Source: JALUUH01 sp964636675
Lineage (GTDB): Bacteria > Pseudomonadota > Gammaproteobacteria > S012-40
Assembly (NCBI GenBank): GCA_964636675.1
Contig: CAZWUO010000059.1
Location: forward strand, 1-18,218
Reading direction: 5' to 3'
Length of the DNA: 18,218 nucleotides
The notes beneath the pieces were generated by a model. The model was not told the origin of the DNA, did no database searches, and was given only the letters and a program-made list of their open reading frames with translations. The first letter of the stretch is position 1; the number at the start of each line of letters is the position of its first letter. A program made the translations under genes and the position numbers. Positions 1-7,633 of this stretch are shown piece by piece.

Positions 1-62
1 AATAAATAATCACCCAGATGATGTAAAAAAATTACATGGTTCGAACTATGACTAATACAGCT

Positions 63-373
63 CATTGAAGTAAAACGACGTTGTTTCTTTTTCACAAGTT
101 CAGGTTCGAAGTCGCCGTTGCGATCACGTGGGGTATCTAGCTCAAATTGGCCGTCTTCAGTTTGGAGTGTTTTGCGGGTAAAACCATTTCGACTCTGTTA
201 TCACTGTCGGTTTTTTCATGTTTTGAATAGCCTAAATGATCATCTAGCTCCGCATTTAACGCGACTTCAATCGTGATCTTACTGAGCATTTGTCTGAATT
301 CATTTAAATCTTGTTCAGTTTTTATGCTATTAGCCGCTTGCTGTGCAATGGCCTGAAGTTCTTCTGTTTTCAT
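63..373 (-). pseudogene. IS256-family (mutator type) transposase, N-terminal remnant with frameshift
   Basis: The N-terminal 60 or so residues (ELDDHLGYSKHEK followed by DSDN) match the start of IS256-family transposases, which catalyse cut-and-paste transposition. After DSDN the frame breaks: two extra bases (the AG/CT at 195-196) shift the reading. In the other frame the family sequence resumes as SRNGFTRKTLQTEDGQFELD, then PRDRNGDFEPELVKKKQRR and FTSM. Similarity stops at about position 63, and nothing of the catalytic DDE domain follows towards the window edge. The gene is therefore both frameshifted and truncated and cannot encode an active transposase. The start ATG at 373 is consistent with the family N-terminus, and the terminal inverted repeat lies 38 bases upstream. 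Confidence 0.85.
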
Positions 374-410
374 GCTGCTTATCCTTTCTCAATTATGAGA
401 TTAATGATAA

Positions 411-438
411 ACAGTTACACAGAATTTAAAACACCCTC
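411..438 (-). repeat. Terminal inverted repeat of the IS256-family remnant
   Basis: Read on the minus strand this stretch begins GAGGGTGTTTTAAATTCTGT and continues GTAACTG. That is the usual end of IS256-family elements, placed just upstream of the transposase start. It marks the right boundary of the element at about 438. The matching opposite end is not in the window. Identification rests on pattern memory of the family. Confidence 0.6.
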
Positions 439-448
439 ATATAATTTT

Positions 449-730
449 TTATTTTAGTAGTGTGAGCTTTTCACCTTGGCTGTAGTAGCCCATCGCTACG
501 ATAACTGAAAGACCATTTTCAATCATTCTCACCAAGCAAAAACCCCTTTCAACCAACAATCGCAACCCAGCCTCATCCGTCAATCTTCGGCCCTGTTTTT
601 CATATTCCACCCTAACCTTATTTGGACGAGCAATAAATTGTTTTGCATCCCGACCACAACCTGCATCCAGCAATCCAACAAAGACAACCTCACTATTTTC
701 ACCATAATTATCGCCAATATTAATATTCAC
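449..730 (-). CDS. Small hypothetical protein (uncertain)
   Basis: This is an open frame of 93 residues with a GTG start; no ATG is available because a stop lies two codons upstream. The composition looks protein-like: an acidic N-terminus, then a helix-forming Glu/Leu/Arg stretch (RRLTDEAGLRLLVERGF), then a hydrophobic segment (SVIVAMGYYSQGEK). The LLDAGCGRD piece recalls the glycine-rich motif I of SAM-dependent methyltransferases, but the protein is far too short for that fold and the rest does not agree. There is no convincing ribosome binding site. It lies between the IS remnant and the operon starting at 902, so it could be debris of a gene cut by the insertion. No function is assigned. 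Confidence 0.3.
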   Translation of the reverse strand: MNINIGDNYGENSEVVFVGLLDAGCGRDAKQFIARPNKVRVEYEKQGRRLTDEAGLRLLVERGFCLVRMIENGLSVIVAMGYYSQGEKLTLLK

Positions 731-901
731 CCATGTTCACGCAACGATATTCCATCCTTTCTTCAAAGATTCCGACACATTTATGTGACTTTTGAAATTG
801 TTTTTTTGAGAGTTTCGTTCGAACACTATTTACTTTCAAAAGCAAAGTAGATTACTGTACGGTTAAAGAAGGAAGGTCCCTATTCTAAAGGAGAAGCGAT
901 T

Positions 902-2089
902 ATGTACTCAAAGTATTCAAAATCACTGCTTGCGGTTTTTTGTGTCACAAGCTTTATAACGTTTGGCAGTGAAAGTCAGGCAGAAATACTGGGTATGATG
1001 AACTACGAAAGTAAAATGCCCGATCAATTGAAGTCTTTGAAGCTAGGTAACGACGAAGATCGTCGAGAAGGCATTGCCATCATTGATTTAGACCCTAACA
1101 GCCCGGCATTTGGCAAAATTCTAGCCGATATACCCGCAGCTGCAGATAATATGCTCCATCATATTTTCTATGATCGAACGATGACAAAAGCCTATATCAC
1201 CGGGCTGGCTGAACCATCGCTGCAAGTCATGGACATGACCACAAATCCCTTTAGAATAAAAAAAATCGATATCTCTGGATGTTTGATGGCCGAGGATATT
1301 ATTTTTGATGAAGCGAACGAAAATTGGTATCTCACCTGTATGAACTCAGCCAATTTTTTCGTCGGCAAGGTTTCCACGGACGAAGTCACCGCCGAGGTCA
1401 AATTACCCAAGACCTATCCTCATGGTTTAGGCGTTCATTCCGGCATTGATCGTATTATCGTCACCAGTACGGTCAGTGGAGATCTGAAAAATGCCGATGA
1501 CCTTGTTTCCATTTTACGCGCCAGTGATCTCAAACTCCTGAGTCAGAAGAAGCTATCGCTGAAAAAGGGGCAATCAGGAGAGGCGCCCGTGGAAGTACTA
1601 TTCGTACCGGGAGCAAAAACGCCAACCGCTTATGTCACCAATATGTTCGGCGCCACATTATGGGCCTTGATCTGGGATAAAGCCCTTAAAGACTTTATAC
1701 CTCAGCAAATATTCGATTTTAATAAGATTAAGGCAGGAATGGCGCTAGAGATGTATTTTAATGAACAAGGTGATCGTTTGTATGTCACCACCGCCTCACC
1801 CGGACATTTTCATATTTTTGATATTTCTAAAAACATCTTAAACCCCAAACTTATCACTTCGATACCCACGGCTGAAGGCGCCCATCACGTAGCGATCACC
1901 AAAGATGAGAAGTTTGCCTTTGTGCAAAATGCATTACTCAATCTACCTGGCTTGAGTGATGGCTCGGTGACAGTGATTGACTTGCAAGCCAAAAAAGTTC
2001 TTAAATCTATGGATACTCTCAAGAACGCAGGCTTTAATCCCAATTCACTGGTGCTGCTGCCAAAATGGAATTCTTTTGCGGGACACTAA
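902..2089 (+). CDS. Exported YncE-like beta-propeller protein
   Basis: The 395-residue protein starts with a Sec signal peptide (residues about 1-28, hydrophobic LLAVFCVTSFITF, likely cleaved after SQA). The mature part has the repeated blade pattern of YVTN/YncE/lactonase-type seven-bladed propellers. Blade-like units include KAYITGLAEPSLQVMDM, AYVTNMFGATLWAL, RLYVTTASPGHFHIFDI and FAFVQNALL followed by SVTVIDLQAKKVLKSM. A good ribosome binding site (AAAGGAG) lies about 8 bases before the ATG. The protein should act in the periplasm; substrate or partner is unknown, and propellers of this class bind metals, haem-dependent enzymes or small molecules. It is the first gene of a three-gene unit whose next gene overlaps its 3' end. 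The fold is fairly clear; a biochemical role cannot be read from the sequence. Confidence 0.85.
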   Translation: MYSKYSKSLLAVFCVTSFITFGSESQAEILGMMNYESKMPDQLKSLKLGNDEDRREGIAIIDLDPNSPAFGKILADIPAAADNMLHHIFYDRTMTKAYITGLAEPSLQVMDMTTNPFRIKKIDISGCLMAEDIIFDEANENWYLTCMNSANFFVGKVSTDEVTAEVKLPKTYPHGLGVHSGIDRIIVTSTVSGDLKNADDLVSILRASDLKLLSQKKLSLKKGQSGEAPVEVLFVPGAKTPTAYVTNMFGATLWALIWDKALKDFIPQQIFDFNKIKAGMALEMYFNEQGDRLYVTTASPGHFHIFDISKNILNPKLITSIPTAEGAHHVAITKDEKFAFVQNALLNLPGLSDGSVTVIDLQAKKVLKSMDTLKNAGFNPNSLVLLPKWNSFAGH

Positions 2090-2492
2090 CGGCGGTAAGC
2101 CAACAATTTTCGGGCTAACTGCACTGATACTATTTTTACCCAACGCTACCGGTGTTGCTCACGCACAGCCGCTGATTTCCCCGCAAACACAACATTTAAT
2201 AGCGACACCCATTCGTCAGATTGCATTAGATGTGGAGCATGGAAAGAGTTTAAAAAAAATCATTTCTATACGCCAAGGCGAAAAAATACGCTTGCTTATC
2301 AACGGCAAAAAAGCAGCGGTCTATCATCTACACGGTTATAACCTCATGGCCAAAACCAAGGATGATCATCTGCCAACTATTTTGTTTAAGGCCGATTACA
2401 CGGGACGATACCCCTTGGTATTGCATCAGCACGATGCGCTCACAGGGACGCATGAAGTCACTATCGCCTATATTGAAATTACATCTCGCTGA
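2076..2492 (+). CDS. Exported cupredoxin-like small protein
   Basis: The frame has no ATG between the upstream gene and its conserved part, so I place the start at TTG 2076, giving 138 residues that overlap the beta-propeller gene by 14 bases. This start yields a signal peptide (hydrophobic IFGLTALILFL, likely cleaved after AHA). The mature part has the look of a single cupredoxin-like beta-sandwich: IRQGEKIRLLINGKKAAVYH, then HLHGYN, then TGRYPLVLHQHD, then HEVTIAYIEI. It contains no cysteine, so a classical type 1 copper site (His2-Cys-Met) is impossible; any metal would be bound by histidines. The stop codon overlaps the next start (ATGA), implying translational coupling to the membrane protein. 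The cupredoxin-like call is an inference from pattern and context. Confidence 0.65.
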   Translation: MRDTNGGKPTIFGLTALILFLPNATGVAHAQPLISPQTQHLIATPIRQIALDVEHGKSLKKIISIRQGEKIRLLINGKKAAVYHLHGYNLMAKTKDDHLPTILFKADYTGRYPLVLHQHDALTGTHEVTIAYIEITSR

Positions 2493-3931
2493 TGACACGA
2501 GCGGCAAGAGACTCTCCATGGGCTAGCTTTTCACTCCTTGCATTGCTTTTTCTACTACCGAGCCTTGCTTACCCCCATGCTTTTGGTAGTCGCTATGATT
2601 TACCACTGCCTTTGTCTTTCTACCTCAGTGCAGCGGCTATCGCGGTGGCGGTTTCTTTTGTAGTGACCTTTTTTTTTGTTCGCTCCGATGTTCATTGGCA
2701 ACTCAGCTTTGCGCTCAAGCCGCAATTCTGCAAAATGTTGCGCGGGTTTTTACGCTTACTGGGCTTAGTCGTTTTAGGTTTAATCTTAACAACTGCGCTT
2801 ATTGGCGATCCATCACCCACCAAAAATTTCGCAACCGTCACCGTTTGGGTATTATGGTGGGTAGGCATGACGCTCTTTTCGGCCCTCATCATCAACCTCT
2901 GGCCTTGGCTTAATCCTTTTTATACGATTGCACAATGGTTATGCCGGCTCATGCCAGCGCAAACCGCACCACCACCGCTGCCCACCATTGCCGGCTATAT
3001 GGCTGTCGGCGGGTTTTTGTTTCTTTCGTGGGTCGAGTTAGTTTCCGATATTTCCGAAACACCGGTGCAACTCTTTTGGCTAATCATCATTTATTTATTT
3101 TTCACCTGCCTATGCGCCTACCGCTACGGGGTCGATACTTGGTTTAAACATGCAGACCCCTTAACCCGCATGTTTGACTTTTTTGGGCGTGTCGCTCCGT
3201 TAGGCTTTACAGCAACGACAAAACTTGTGATCCGACTCCCCGGAAGTGGCTTAGTGCAACACCCAGAAACTGGGTCAAAAAGAACGTCGATGCTTTTTAT
3301 CATCGCATTAATCAGCGTGGTCCTATTTGACGGCTTGTCGGAAACCCCTATTTGGCAAGCAGTCCTCAATTTTCTGACGCAGTCACCCGCGTGGCGACCG
3401 ATACTACTCGATATAAAAAGCATGGGCATTGATATTCTTGCCCTATTAAAAACCAGTGGTTTACTGATTGTATTGTTGACAGCCCTTGCCACTTATTACT
3501 TGCTCGCATTGTTTATCTGGTTGGCCGTGGGTCGACAAGTCTCATTAGGCATTATCGCTGGCCGCTTTGCACCTTCTCTACTACCCATTGCAATTGTTTA
3601 CCATCTTGCGCATTACATATCCTATCTCTTACTCGCTGGTCAGCTAATCCTACCAATTATAAGTGATCCTTTTGGAATGGGTTGGGACTTATTCGGTACA
3701 CGAGTTCTGCGCATAGACCTCTCGGTAATCAACGCAGAAAATGTCTGGTGGATTGCCATAGCAGCGATAATTACAGGCCATGTAATCGCCGTTTTTGTTG
3801 CCCACCGTGAAGCGCTACGCCTATTCCCTCAGCGAGCGTTAGCCATACGCAGTCAAATCCCGATGATGATATTCATGGTACTGCTAACCTTATGCAGTTT
3901 ATGGATTCTGGCACAACCGATTGTTAGTTGA
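2492..3931 (+). CDS. Polytopic membrane protein of the fenitrothion-hydrolase-annotated (FedB-like) family
   Basis: The 479-residue protein is very hydrophobic, with roughly ten to eleven membrane segments (for example residues about 14-28, 43-65, 88-107, 115-140, 190-210, 265-285, 320-345, 355-385, 415-437 and 455-475). The N-terminal motif HAFGSRYDLPLPLSFYL and the later HLAHYISYLLLAGQ resemble bacterial membrane proteins often annotated as fenitrothion hydrolase after the Fed proteins of Burkholderia. That name probably says little about the natural role. The start ATG overlaps the stop of the cupredoxin-like gene (ATGA), so the two are likely made together. As last gene of the operon it may handle a metal or redox substrate together with the two exported upstream products; this is inference. 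A convergent gene ends 49 bases downstream. Confidence 0.75.
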   Translation: MTRAARDSPWASFSLLALLFLLPSLAYPHAFGSRYDLPLPLSFYLSAAAIAVAVSFVVTFFFVRSDVHWQLSFALKPQFCKMLRGFLRLLGLVVLGLILTTALIGDPSPTKNFATVTVWVLWWVGMTLFSALIINLWPWLNPFYTIAQWLCRLMPAQTAPPPLPTIAGYMAVGGFLFLSWVELVSDISETPVQLFWLIIIYLFFTCLCAYRYGVDTWFKHADPLTRMFDFFGRVAPLGFTATTKLVIRLPGSGLVQHPETGSKRTSMLFIIALISVVLFDGLSETPIWQAVLNFLTQSPAWRPILLDIKSMGIDILALLKTSGLLIVLLTALATYYLLALFIWLAVGRQVSLGIIAGRFAPSLLPIAIVYHLAHYISYLLLAGQLILPIISDPFGMGWDLFGTRVLRIDLSVINAENVWWIAIAAIITGHVIAVFVAHREALRLFPQRALAIRSQIPMMIFMVLLTLCSLWILAQPIVS

Positions 3932-3980
3932 AAACACCCTTTCAAAGCCATATTTTTGAGTTAATAAAATATTCAAAAAC

Positions 3981-4538
3981 CTAAATTTCAAAAACACCAG
4001 GCATAGACAATTCATGCAGCTTTTTAACACTTTTCCAATTTCTGGTTGTTGCTGATATTCCAAGCCTATTTTCAATGAATGTATTTGTTAATTTGCTTTT
4101 TCCATAGCCATTTGGGCAATATAAATATACCTCACTGCCTCGAATAGTTAATCTCTCTGGAGATTTCACATACTCCAGTAGTAACTCTTGCTTTTGGCTG
4201 GAAGGAATAGACTGCAAAAATGTAACAAGAACCTTAGTACCATTTTCTTCTGCCCTTGCCTCTTCATAGGGGCAATTTTTTACAATCTGTTCTAATTCTT
4301 GGTTTGTCCGGATATCCACTGGTACGTGAAACGTGTATTTCCCCGCAATAGCTTTTTCTATGGTTTTCCTTAAGTCTTTTTTATTCACCCCTTTTGACTC
4401 AAAAATCACATTACCACTTTGAATATACGTGGTGACACTTGCAAAACCTTGGGCTTCATAAAGCGCTTTGAGGTCGGCCATTTTTATGGCCTTTTGACCA
4501 CTTACATTTATTCCTCGCAGTATAGAAATATACTTCAC
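3981..4538 (-). CDS. DUF1697 domain-containing protein
   Basis: The N-terminus KYISILRGINVSGQKAIKMA, followed by LKALYEAQGFASVTTYIQSG and NVIFES, is the diagnostic opening of the DUF1697 family, a small soluble protein of unknown function common in accessory DNA. I choose GTG at 4538 as start (185 residues) because AAGGAG lies at 4545-4550, six bases upstream, and the family usually begins right at this KYI. A start at 4556 would add six residues but has no binding site. The gene lies 32 bases downstream of a VOC-protein stop codon on the same strand, so the two may be co-transcribed. Repeat copy A sits in that gap. No role can be assigned beyond the family. Confidence 0.88.
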   Translation of the reverse strand: MKYISILRGINVSGQKAIKMADLKALYEAQGFASVTTYIQSGNVIFESKGVNKKDLRKTIEKAIAGKYTFHVPVDIRTNQELEQIVKNCPYEEARAEENGTKVLVTFLQSIPSSQKQELLLEYVKSPERLTIRGSEVYLYCPNGYGKSKLTNTFIENRLGISATTRNWKSVKKLHELSMPGVFEI

Positions 4539-4556
4539 TCGATACTCCTTAAGCAC

Positions 4557-4574
4557 ATATACCCGTGGCGTTAT
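4557..4574 (+). repeat. Dispersed short repeat, copy A
   Basis: This is a copy of the consensus ATATACCCGTGGCGTTATAG, matching through GCGTTAT. It covers the stop codon of the VOC gene (TAA at 4571-4573, read on the minus strand) and ends just before the leader of the DUF1697 gene. No inverted partner is visible nearby. Confidence 0.7.
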
Positions 4575-4930
4575 GTGATTTTCGATCCAAAACTGATTTT
4601 ATTTCCTTCGTAATCTTTAATCACAAAATCTTTCATTCCATACGAGCTATCTTCAATATCACGAACGAATATCACTCCGTTATTAAGCAATTCTTCGTAC
4701 AACCCTGTAACATCATCCGTTTCTATATAACAAAAACCCGTTCCTGCTAGGGAACCTTCTGTATCAAGCAAAAGATGAATGCAGATATTATTTTTTGAAA
4801 CAATTGCATATGGCGACATTGCTTCACTAGTAGGAACCCGAAAAGTACACTCATATCCAAGAAAATCTTGATACCATTGGATTGAGGTATTCATGTCAAC
4901 AATATTTAAACCTGGACAAGCTCGATTCAT
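4571..4930 (-). CDS. VOC family (glyoxalase/bleomycin-resistance-like) protein
   Basis: The 119-residue length is that of a single vicinal-oxygen-chelate subunit with two beta-alpha-beta-beta-beta modules. Visible pieces are the opening NIVDMNTSIQWYQDFLGYEC, the central GTGFCYIETDDVTGLYEELL and the closing FVIKDYEGNKISFG, typical of the bleomycin-resistance/dioxygenase superfamily. Such proteins act as cytosolic dimers in isomerase, dioxygenase or drug-sequestering roles; the substrate is not evident. The start is supported by AAGGAAG a few bases upstream of the ATG. The stop codon lies inside repeat copy A, and the DUF1697 gene follows on the same strand. A second, different VOC gene lies at 9844-10203. 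Confidence 0.85.
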   Translation of the reverse strand: MNRACPGLNIVDMNTSIQWYQDFLGYECTFRVPTSEAMSPYAIVSKNNICIHLLLDTEGSLAGTGFCYIETDDVTGLYEELLNNGVIFVRDIEDSSYGMKDFVIKDYEGNKISFGSKIT

Positions 4931-5142
4931 GTTTCTTCCTTATTAATGTAGGTGTTCCACCAGGCAGTGAGGATAAGTTTGAGCGAACGTTTATTGGCTT
5001 CAGCCGTCATAAATGAGCACATTGGCGAAGCGAAGCGGGCAACATAGCCGTTAGAATAACGCAACAACGACCAAACAAGTAAAAAAGCGGATTTAAGGCG
5101 TCAAATTCCTTAAGCCCTAGGGGAGGTCATTCAGTGAGTGTC

Positions 5143-6018
5143 CTAATCGGTGGCCCTATTGTTTCTCTCAGGTGAACGTAGTACCTGCCAAATTAATGCT
5201 ATTCCAATAACAAACAAACCGATGGGCAATAAAATAAACTCAAACATCAGAACTGCCATATGACGAGTGTGATAACGAACCATGGTTTCTACCTTGTGAG
5301 GTAAATCTATAATTGATCGTTCGTAGTCCTGAAACATTCGTTTGGTTTTATTTTTTAAACTCTCTTTTTTATATGCTGCACTGGTTTGCGAATATAAATG
5401 ATCAAGCGAAGTCTGATAGTCTGATTTTATATCTGCGATATTTTTTTGTGCCAAAAGTGCCGTGCCATATAAGCTATACGGCAAAAACAAATGAAACATC
5501 ACAAAAAAAACAAGAGCAATTTTGACAAATTTTTCGCTGGCAGGCCACATTTCTGATTCTCTATTGAACAAACTATGCGAGAGCCCATAAATTACACCTG
5601 AAAATAAAAGTATAGAAAACAACCACGGCGTAATAGATTCACTAAACTCAAGAATAAGCTTGATTATTTGAATGATAACAATTGATAAAGCAGCCACTTC
5701 TGTCGCTTTTTCTATGGCCGTTGTAAACGCAGCCAGCAACTGGCCTACCCCAATTTGGATATCGACTACAAACGTGATGCCGGACTCGCTACTTTGTAAC
5801 ATCGAAAATAGCGAATAAAGCTCGGCAAGTTTAATCAAATCATTTTCTATATTTTCCTCAGACTGGGCCAGATAACTATCAACAACTGAAATAATTTTAT
5901 CTTGTCCAAACCATTCAGAAGTCAGATTAAAAAAAGTGATATTATTTGCAATTAACAATAACAAGCAGATAAAGGCGAAAAGCAGTAATTTTTTGTTGCC
6001 ACTGGTTACAGCTTTCAT
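5143..6018 (-). CDS. Multi-pass membrane protein coupled to the GH25 gene
   Basis: I do not recognise the family. With the start at ATG 6018 the protein has 291 residues. Hydrophobic segments lie at about residues 11-31 (LLLFAFICLLLLIANNITFF), 107-122 (ALSIVIIQIIKLIL), 130-150 (PWLFSILLFSGVIYGL), 165-188 (KIALVFFVMFHLFLPYSLYG) and 257-281 (FEFILLPIGLFVIGIALIWQ). The stretch between the last two is charged and probably helical. The start overlaps the stop of the upstream GH25 gene as ATGA and has GAGGAC upstream, so it should be translated together with it. A start 27 bases further upstream (6045) is possible but would give a longer overlap. The pairing suggests a membrane partner, anchor or protector for the muramidase; this is inference from order only. 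Confidence 0.7.
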   Translation of the reverse strand: MKAVTSGNKKLLLFAFICLLLLIANNITFFNLTSEWFGQDKIISVVDSYLAQSEENIENDLIKLAELYSLFSMLQSSESGITFVVDIQIGVGQLLAAFTTAIEKATEVAALSIVIIQIIKLILEFSESITPWLFSILLFSGVIYGLSHSLFNRESEMWPASEKFVKIALVFFVMFHLFLPYSLYGTALLAQKNIADIKSDYQTSLDHLYSQTSAAYKKESLKNKTKRMFQDYERSIIDLPHKVETMVRYHTRHMAVLMFEFILLPIGLFVIGIALIWQVLRSPERNNRATD

Positions 6019-6782
6019 GATTTTTGTCCTCGATTGGCTTTGCACAATAATGATGAAAGCTGGCTTTTAGTACCATCGAACCAGTTCTTGTCAACGCTGC
6101 GCGAGATGCCTTCCACTTTCCCTTTAGCCGTGTGCTGCCAAAATACCCATTTGTCTACAGTGGCAGGTAATTTAGCAGTCGTGCTGTAATCGGCCAACCA
6201 AAACTGATATCTGTCAAACCCTTCTCCTGCAAGATGTGTTGCATAAAAATCTGTGTAGGAGTAAATGATTGGCTGGCACCCCAAAGCCTTCTCGACAGCC
6301 TCTAACCATTCTTTTGCCCGTTTTTTAATGAGTGATTTTTCGACGCCTTTGCTGACTTCAATGTCCAAAACGGGAGGCAGCATGAAATCGTGTACTTTTA
6401 TATGGCGAAGAAATTCCGCTGCCTGCTTTCCTCCATCATCGTTCGGCTCAAAAAAATGATATGAGCCGGATGGGATAGAGATATTACGGACAAGCTCGCT
6501 GTTTCGATGAAATAACGGATCTATATAAGTGATACCTTCCGTTGCTTTCAAATATATAAAATCCACATTTTTCTCAACCGAAGACCAATTTATTTTTCCT
6601 TGATAATGTGATACATCGATACCTGTCAGCATTGTAGTATCAATGTCCGAACTCATGTTGTTATGAATGTCGACATCATGTTCAAAATTAATTATTGGCC
6701 GCCATATTGAGATGAGTATGACAAAGGCAAATGCGATTATTATTTTCCCCTGGCGGGTATTGTTTTCTTTAAAGTTCATCAT
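6015..6782 (-). CDS. Membrane-anchored GH25 family lysozyme (muramidase)
   Basis: Residues 53-245 carry the glycoside hydrolase family 25 barrel, which cleaves the N-acetylmuramic acid to N-acetylglucosamine bond of peptidoglycan. Visible motifs are TGIDVSHYQGKINW (Asp56), FIYLKATEG, YHFFEP, the catalytic pair in PPVLDIEV (Asp140, Glu142), IIYSYTDFYATHL, FWLADYS and WVFWQHT. Residues 13-32 form one hydrophobic helix with a basic start and no obvious cleavage site, so the enzyme is probably anchored with its domain in the periplasm. The 255-residue length is normal for one GH25 domain plus anchor, and no cell-wall-binding repeats are present. The start is ATG 6782, with a second ATG immediately after. 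The next gene starts on its stop codon. It could be housekeeping wall remodelling, a phage-derived lysin or an antibacterial effector. Confidence 0.9.
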   Translation of the reverse strand: MMNFKENNTRQGKIIIAFAFVILISIWRPIINFEHDVDIHNNMSSDIDTTMLTGIDVSHYQGKINWSSVEKNVDFIYLKATEGITYIDPLFHRNSELVRNISIPSGSYHFFEPNDDGGKQAAEFLRHIKVHDFMLPPVLDIEVSKGVEKSLIKKRAKEWLEAVEKALGCQPIIYSYTDFYATHLAGEGFDRYQFWLADYSTTAKLPATVDKWVFWQHTAKGKVEGISRSVDKNWFDGTKSQLSSLLCKANRGQKS

Positions 6783-6810
6783 AAGCTGCCCGTAATATTC
6801 CTTTATTCTG

Positions 6811-6837
6811 GTATTATGATTAATACTGATTATAGCA
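6811..6837 (-). promoter_or_regulatory. Putative promoter with palindromic operator for the GH25 gene
   Basis: On the minus strand an extended -10 box (TGCTATAAT, 6829-6837) lies about 47 bases before the GH25 start. Immediately downstream of it is a perfect inverted repeat, GTATTA-TGAT-TAATAC (6811-6826), positioned where a repressor would cover the transcription start. No good -35 box is visible, which fits an extended -10 promoter. Confidence 0.4.
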
Positions 6838-6856
6838 GCTTTAGAACCAGAGAGCG

Positions 6857-6877
6857 TATATACCCGTGGCGTTATAG
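6857..6877 (+). repeat. Dispersed short repeat, copy B
   Basis: This is a full match to the consensus ATATACCCGTGGCGTTATAG. It lies in the 226-base gap between the NAD(P)H oxidoreductase stop and the GH25 start, just upstream of the putative GH25 promoter. The rest of this gap holds a perfect eight-base-pair hairpin (CACAGATA at 6927-6934 with TATCTGTG at 6943-6950), which is not followed by a T-run, and no gene. Confidence 0.7.
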
Positions 6878-7008
6878 TCTAAGAACAGAGCAGCGAAAAC
6901 TTCGTTTTATTTTCTGCTAATTTAGGCACAGATATTTGATGGTATCTGTGGAACCAAACTTGAGAAATGCTTGTGCTTCAAAGCCATTTTCAAACATTAG
7001 GGGCTATG

Positions 7009-7602
7009 CTATGCGTTTATTGCCGCTACATCCTCAATGCCTGCCTTCCTTACGGATTGGATCCATTTTTGCCTTATCGTATCTGTCGAACTTATAACAG
7101 GACCAAATCGAGATATATTTTTAACTTTTATGCCACAAAGCTCTAAAGTAGGTTTCTTGAGCGTTTTAATCATCGGATCGCCTAAGACCAACCTGTAATA
7201 CCAAACGGGAGAATCCATGGTAACTATTATTCTGGCTGTTTTTCCTTGCAATAGTTTTTCCGCTATCGATTGCCCTTTGTTATATTTAAATGCAAAACCA
7301 GATAAAAAAACTCTGTCGAATAAGCCTTTCAACTTTGCCGGAACGGTTCCCCACCATGTGGGTGATATAATAACGATGTGCGTGGACTCGAGTATGGAAG
7401 TTTGTAAAGTTTTTAGATCGTCCTCAAACACTTGTTTTTTATCATATCCCTCTTTAAGATCAATCTCAAAATTCAATTCAGCGATGTGAACAATCTCTAC
7501 ATCCGATCCAGCATCCCTCGCTGCTTGTGCGTATGATTCTGCCAAACCCTTACATAAGCTACTGCGTTTAGGATTTCCATTTATAACAAGAACTTTTGAC
7601 AT
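7009..7602 (-). CDS. Flavodoxin-fold NAD(P)H-dependent oxidoreductase
   Basis: The 197-residue protein begins MSKVLVINGNPKRSSLCKGL, the phosphate-binding loop of the NQO1/MdaB-type flavodoxin-like family. It continues with HIVIISPTWWGTVPAKLKGL and FDRVFLSGFAFKY, the flavin- and quinone-site signature of these FMN/FAD enzymes. They reduce quinones or nitro compounds with two electrons in the cytosol. I chose ATG 7602 because GGAGGT (7608-7613) sits just upstream and the family starts here; the longer open frame to 7677 would run through the promoter. The gene directly follows a MerR-type regulator and has a MerR-style operator in its promoter, so induction by an electrophile, quinone or redox signal is likely. 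The inducer is unknown. Confidence 0.88.
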   Translation of the reverse strand: MSKVLVINGNPKRSSLCKGLAESYAQAARDAGSDVEIVHIAELNFEIDLKEGYDKKQVFEDDLKTLQTSILESTHIVIISPTWWGTVPAKLKGLFDRVFLSGFAFKYNKGQSIAEKLLQGKTARIIVTMDSPVWYYRLVLGDPMIKTLKKPTLELCGIKVKNISRFGPVISSTDTIRQKWIQSVRKAGIEDVAAINA

Positions 7603-7633
7603 TGTGACCTCCAAAGTTAAATGCTGTATCACG

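Noticed and set aside
638..850. Plus-strand open frame of 70 codons
   Set aside because: It overlaps the minus-strand frame at 449-730, has no ribosome binding site and an unlikely composition, and ends just before the operon leader.
3932..3980. Possible bidirectional terminator between the convergent genes
   Set aside because: The short A/T-rich arms (TTTTTGAG and TTCAAAAA) pair weakly and lack a GC-rich stem.
4980..5060. Imperfect palindrome ending CGTTAGAATAACGC, resembling an integron attC site
   Set aside because: The GTT/AAC ends are there, but the full R and L core boxes do not match the consensus, the arms pair poorly, no repeated copies follow other genes, and there is no integrase. 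The rest of the gap 4931-5142 shows no gene.
6927..6950. Hairpin CACAGATA/TATCTGTG downstream of the oxidoreductase gene as terminator
   Set aside because: The stem is perfect, but no T-run follows on either strand, so I do not call a terminator.
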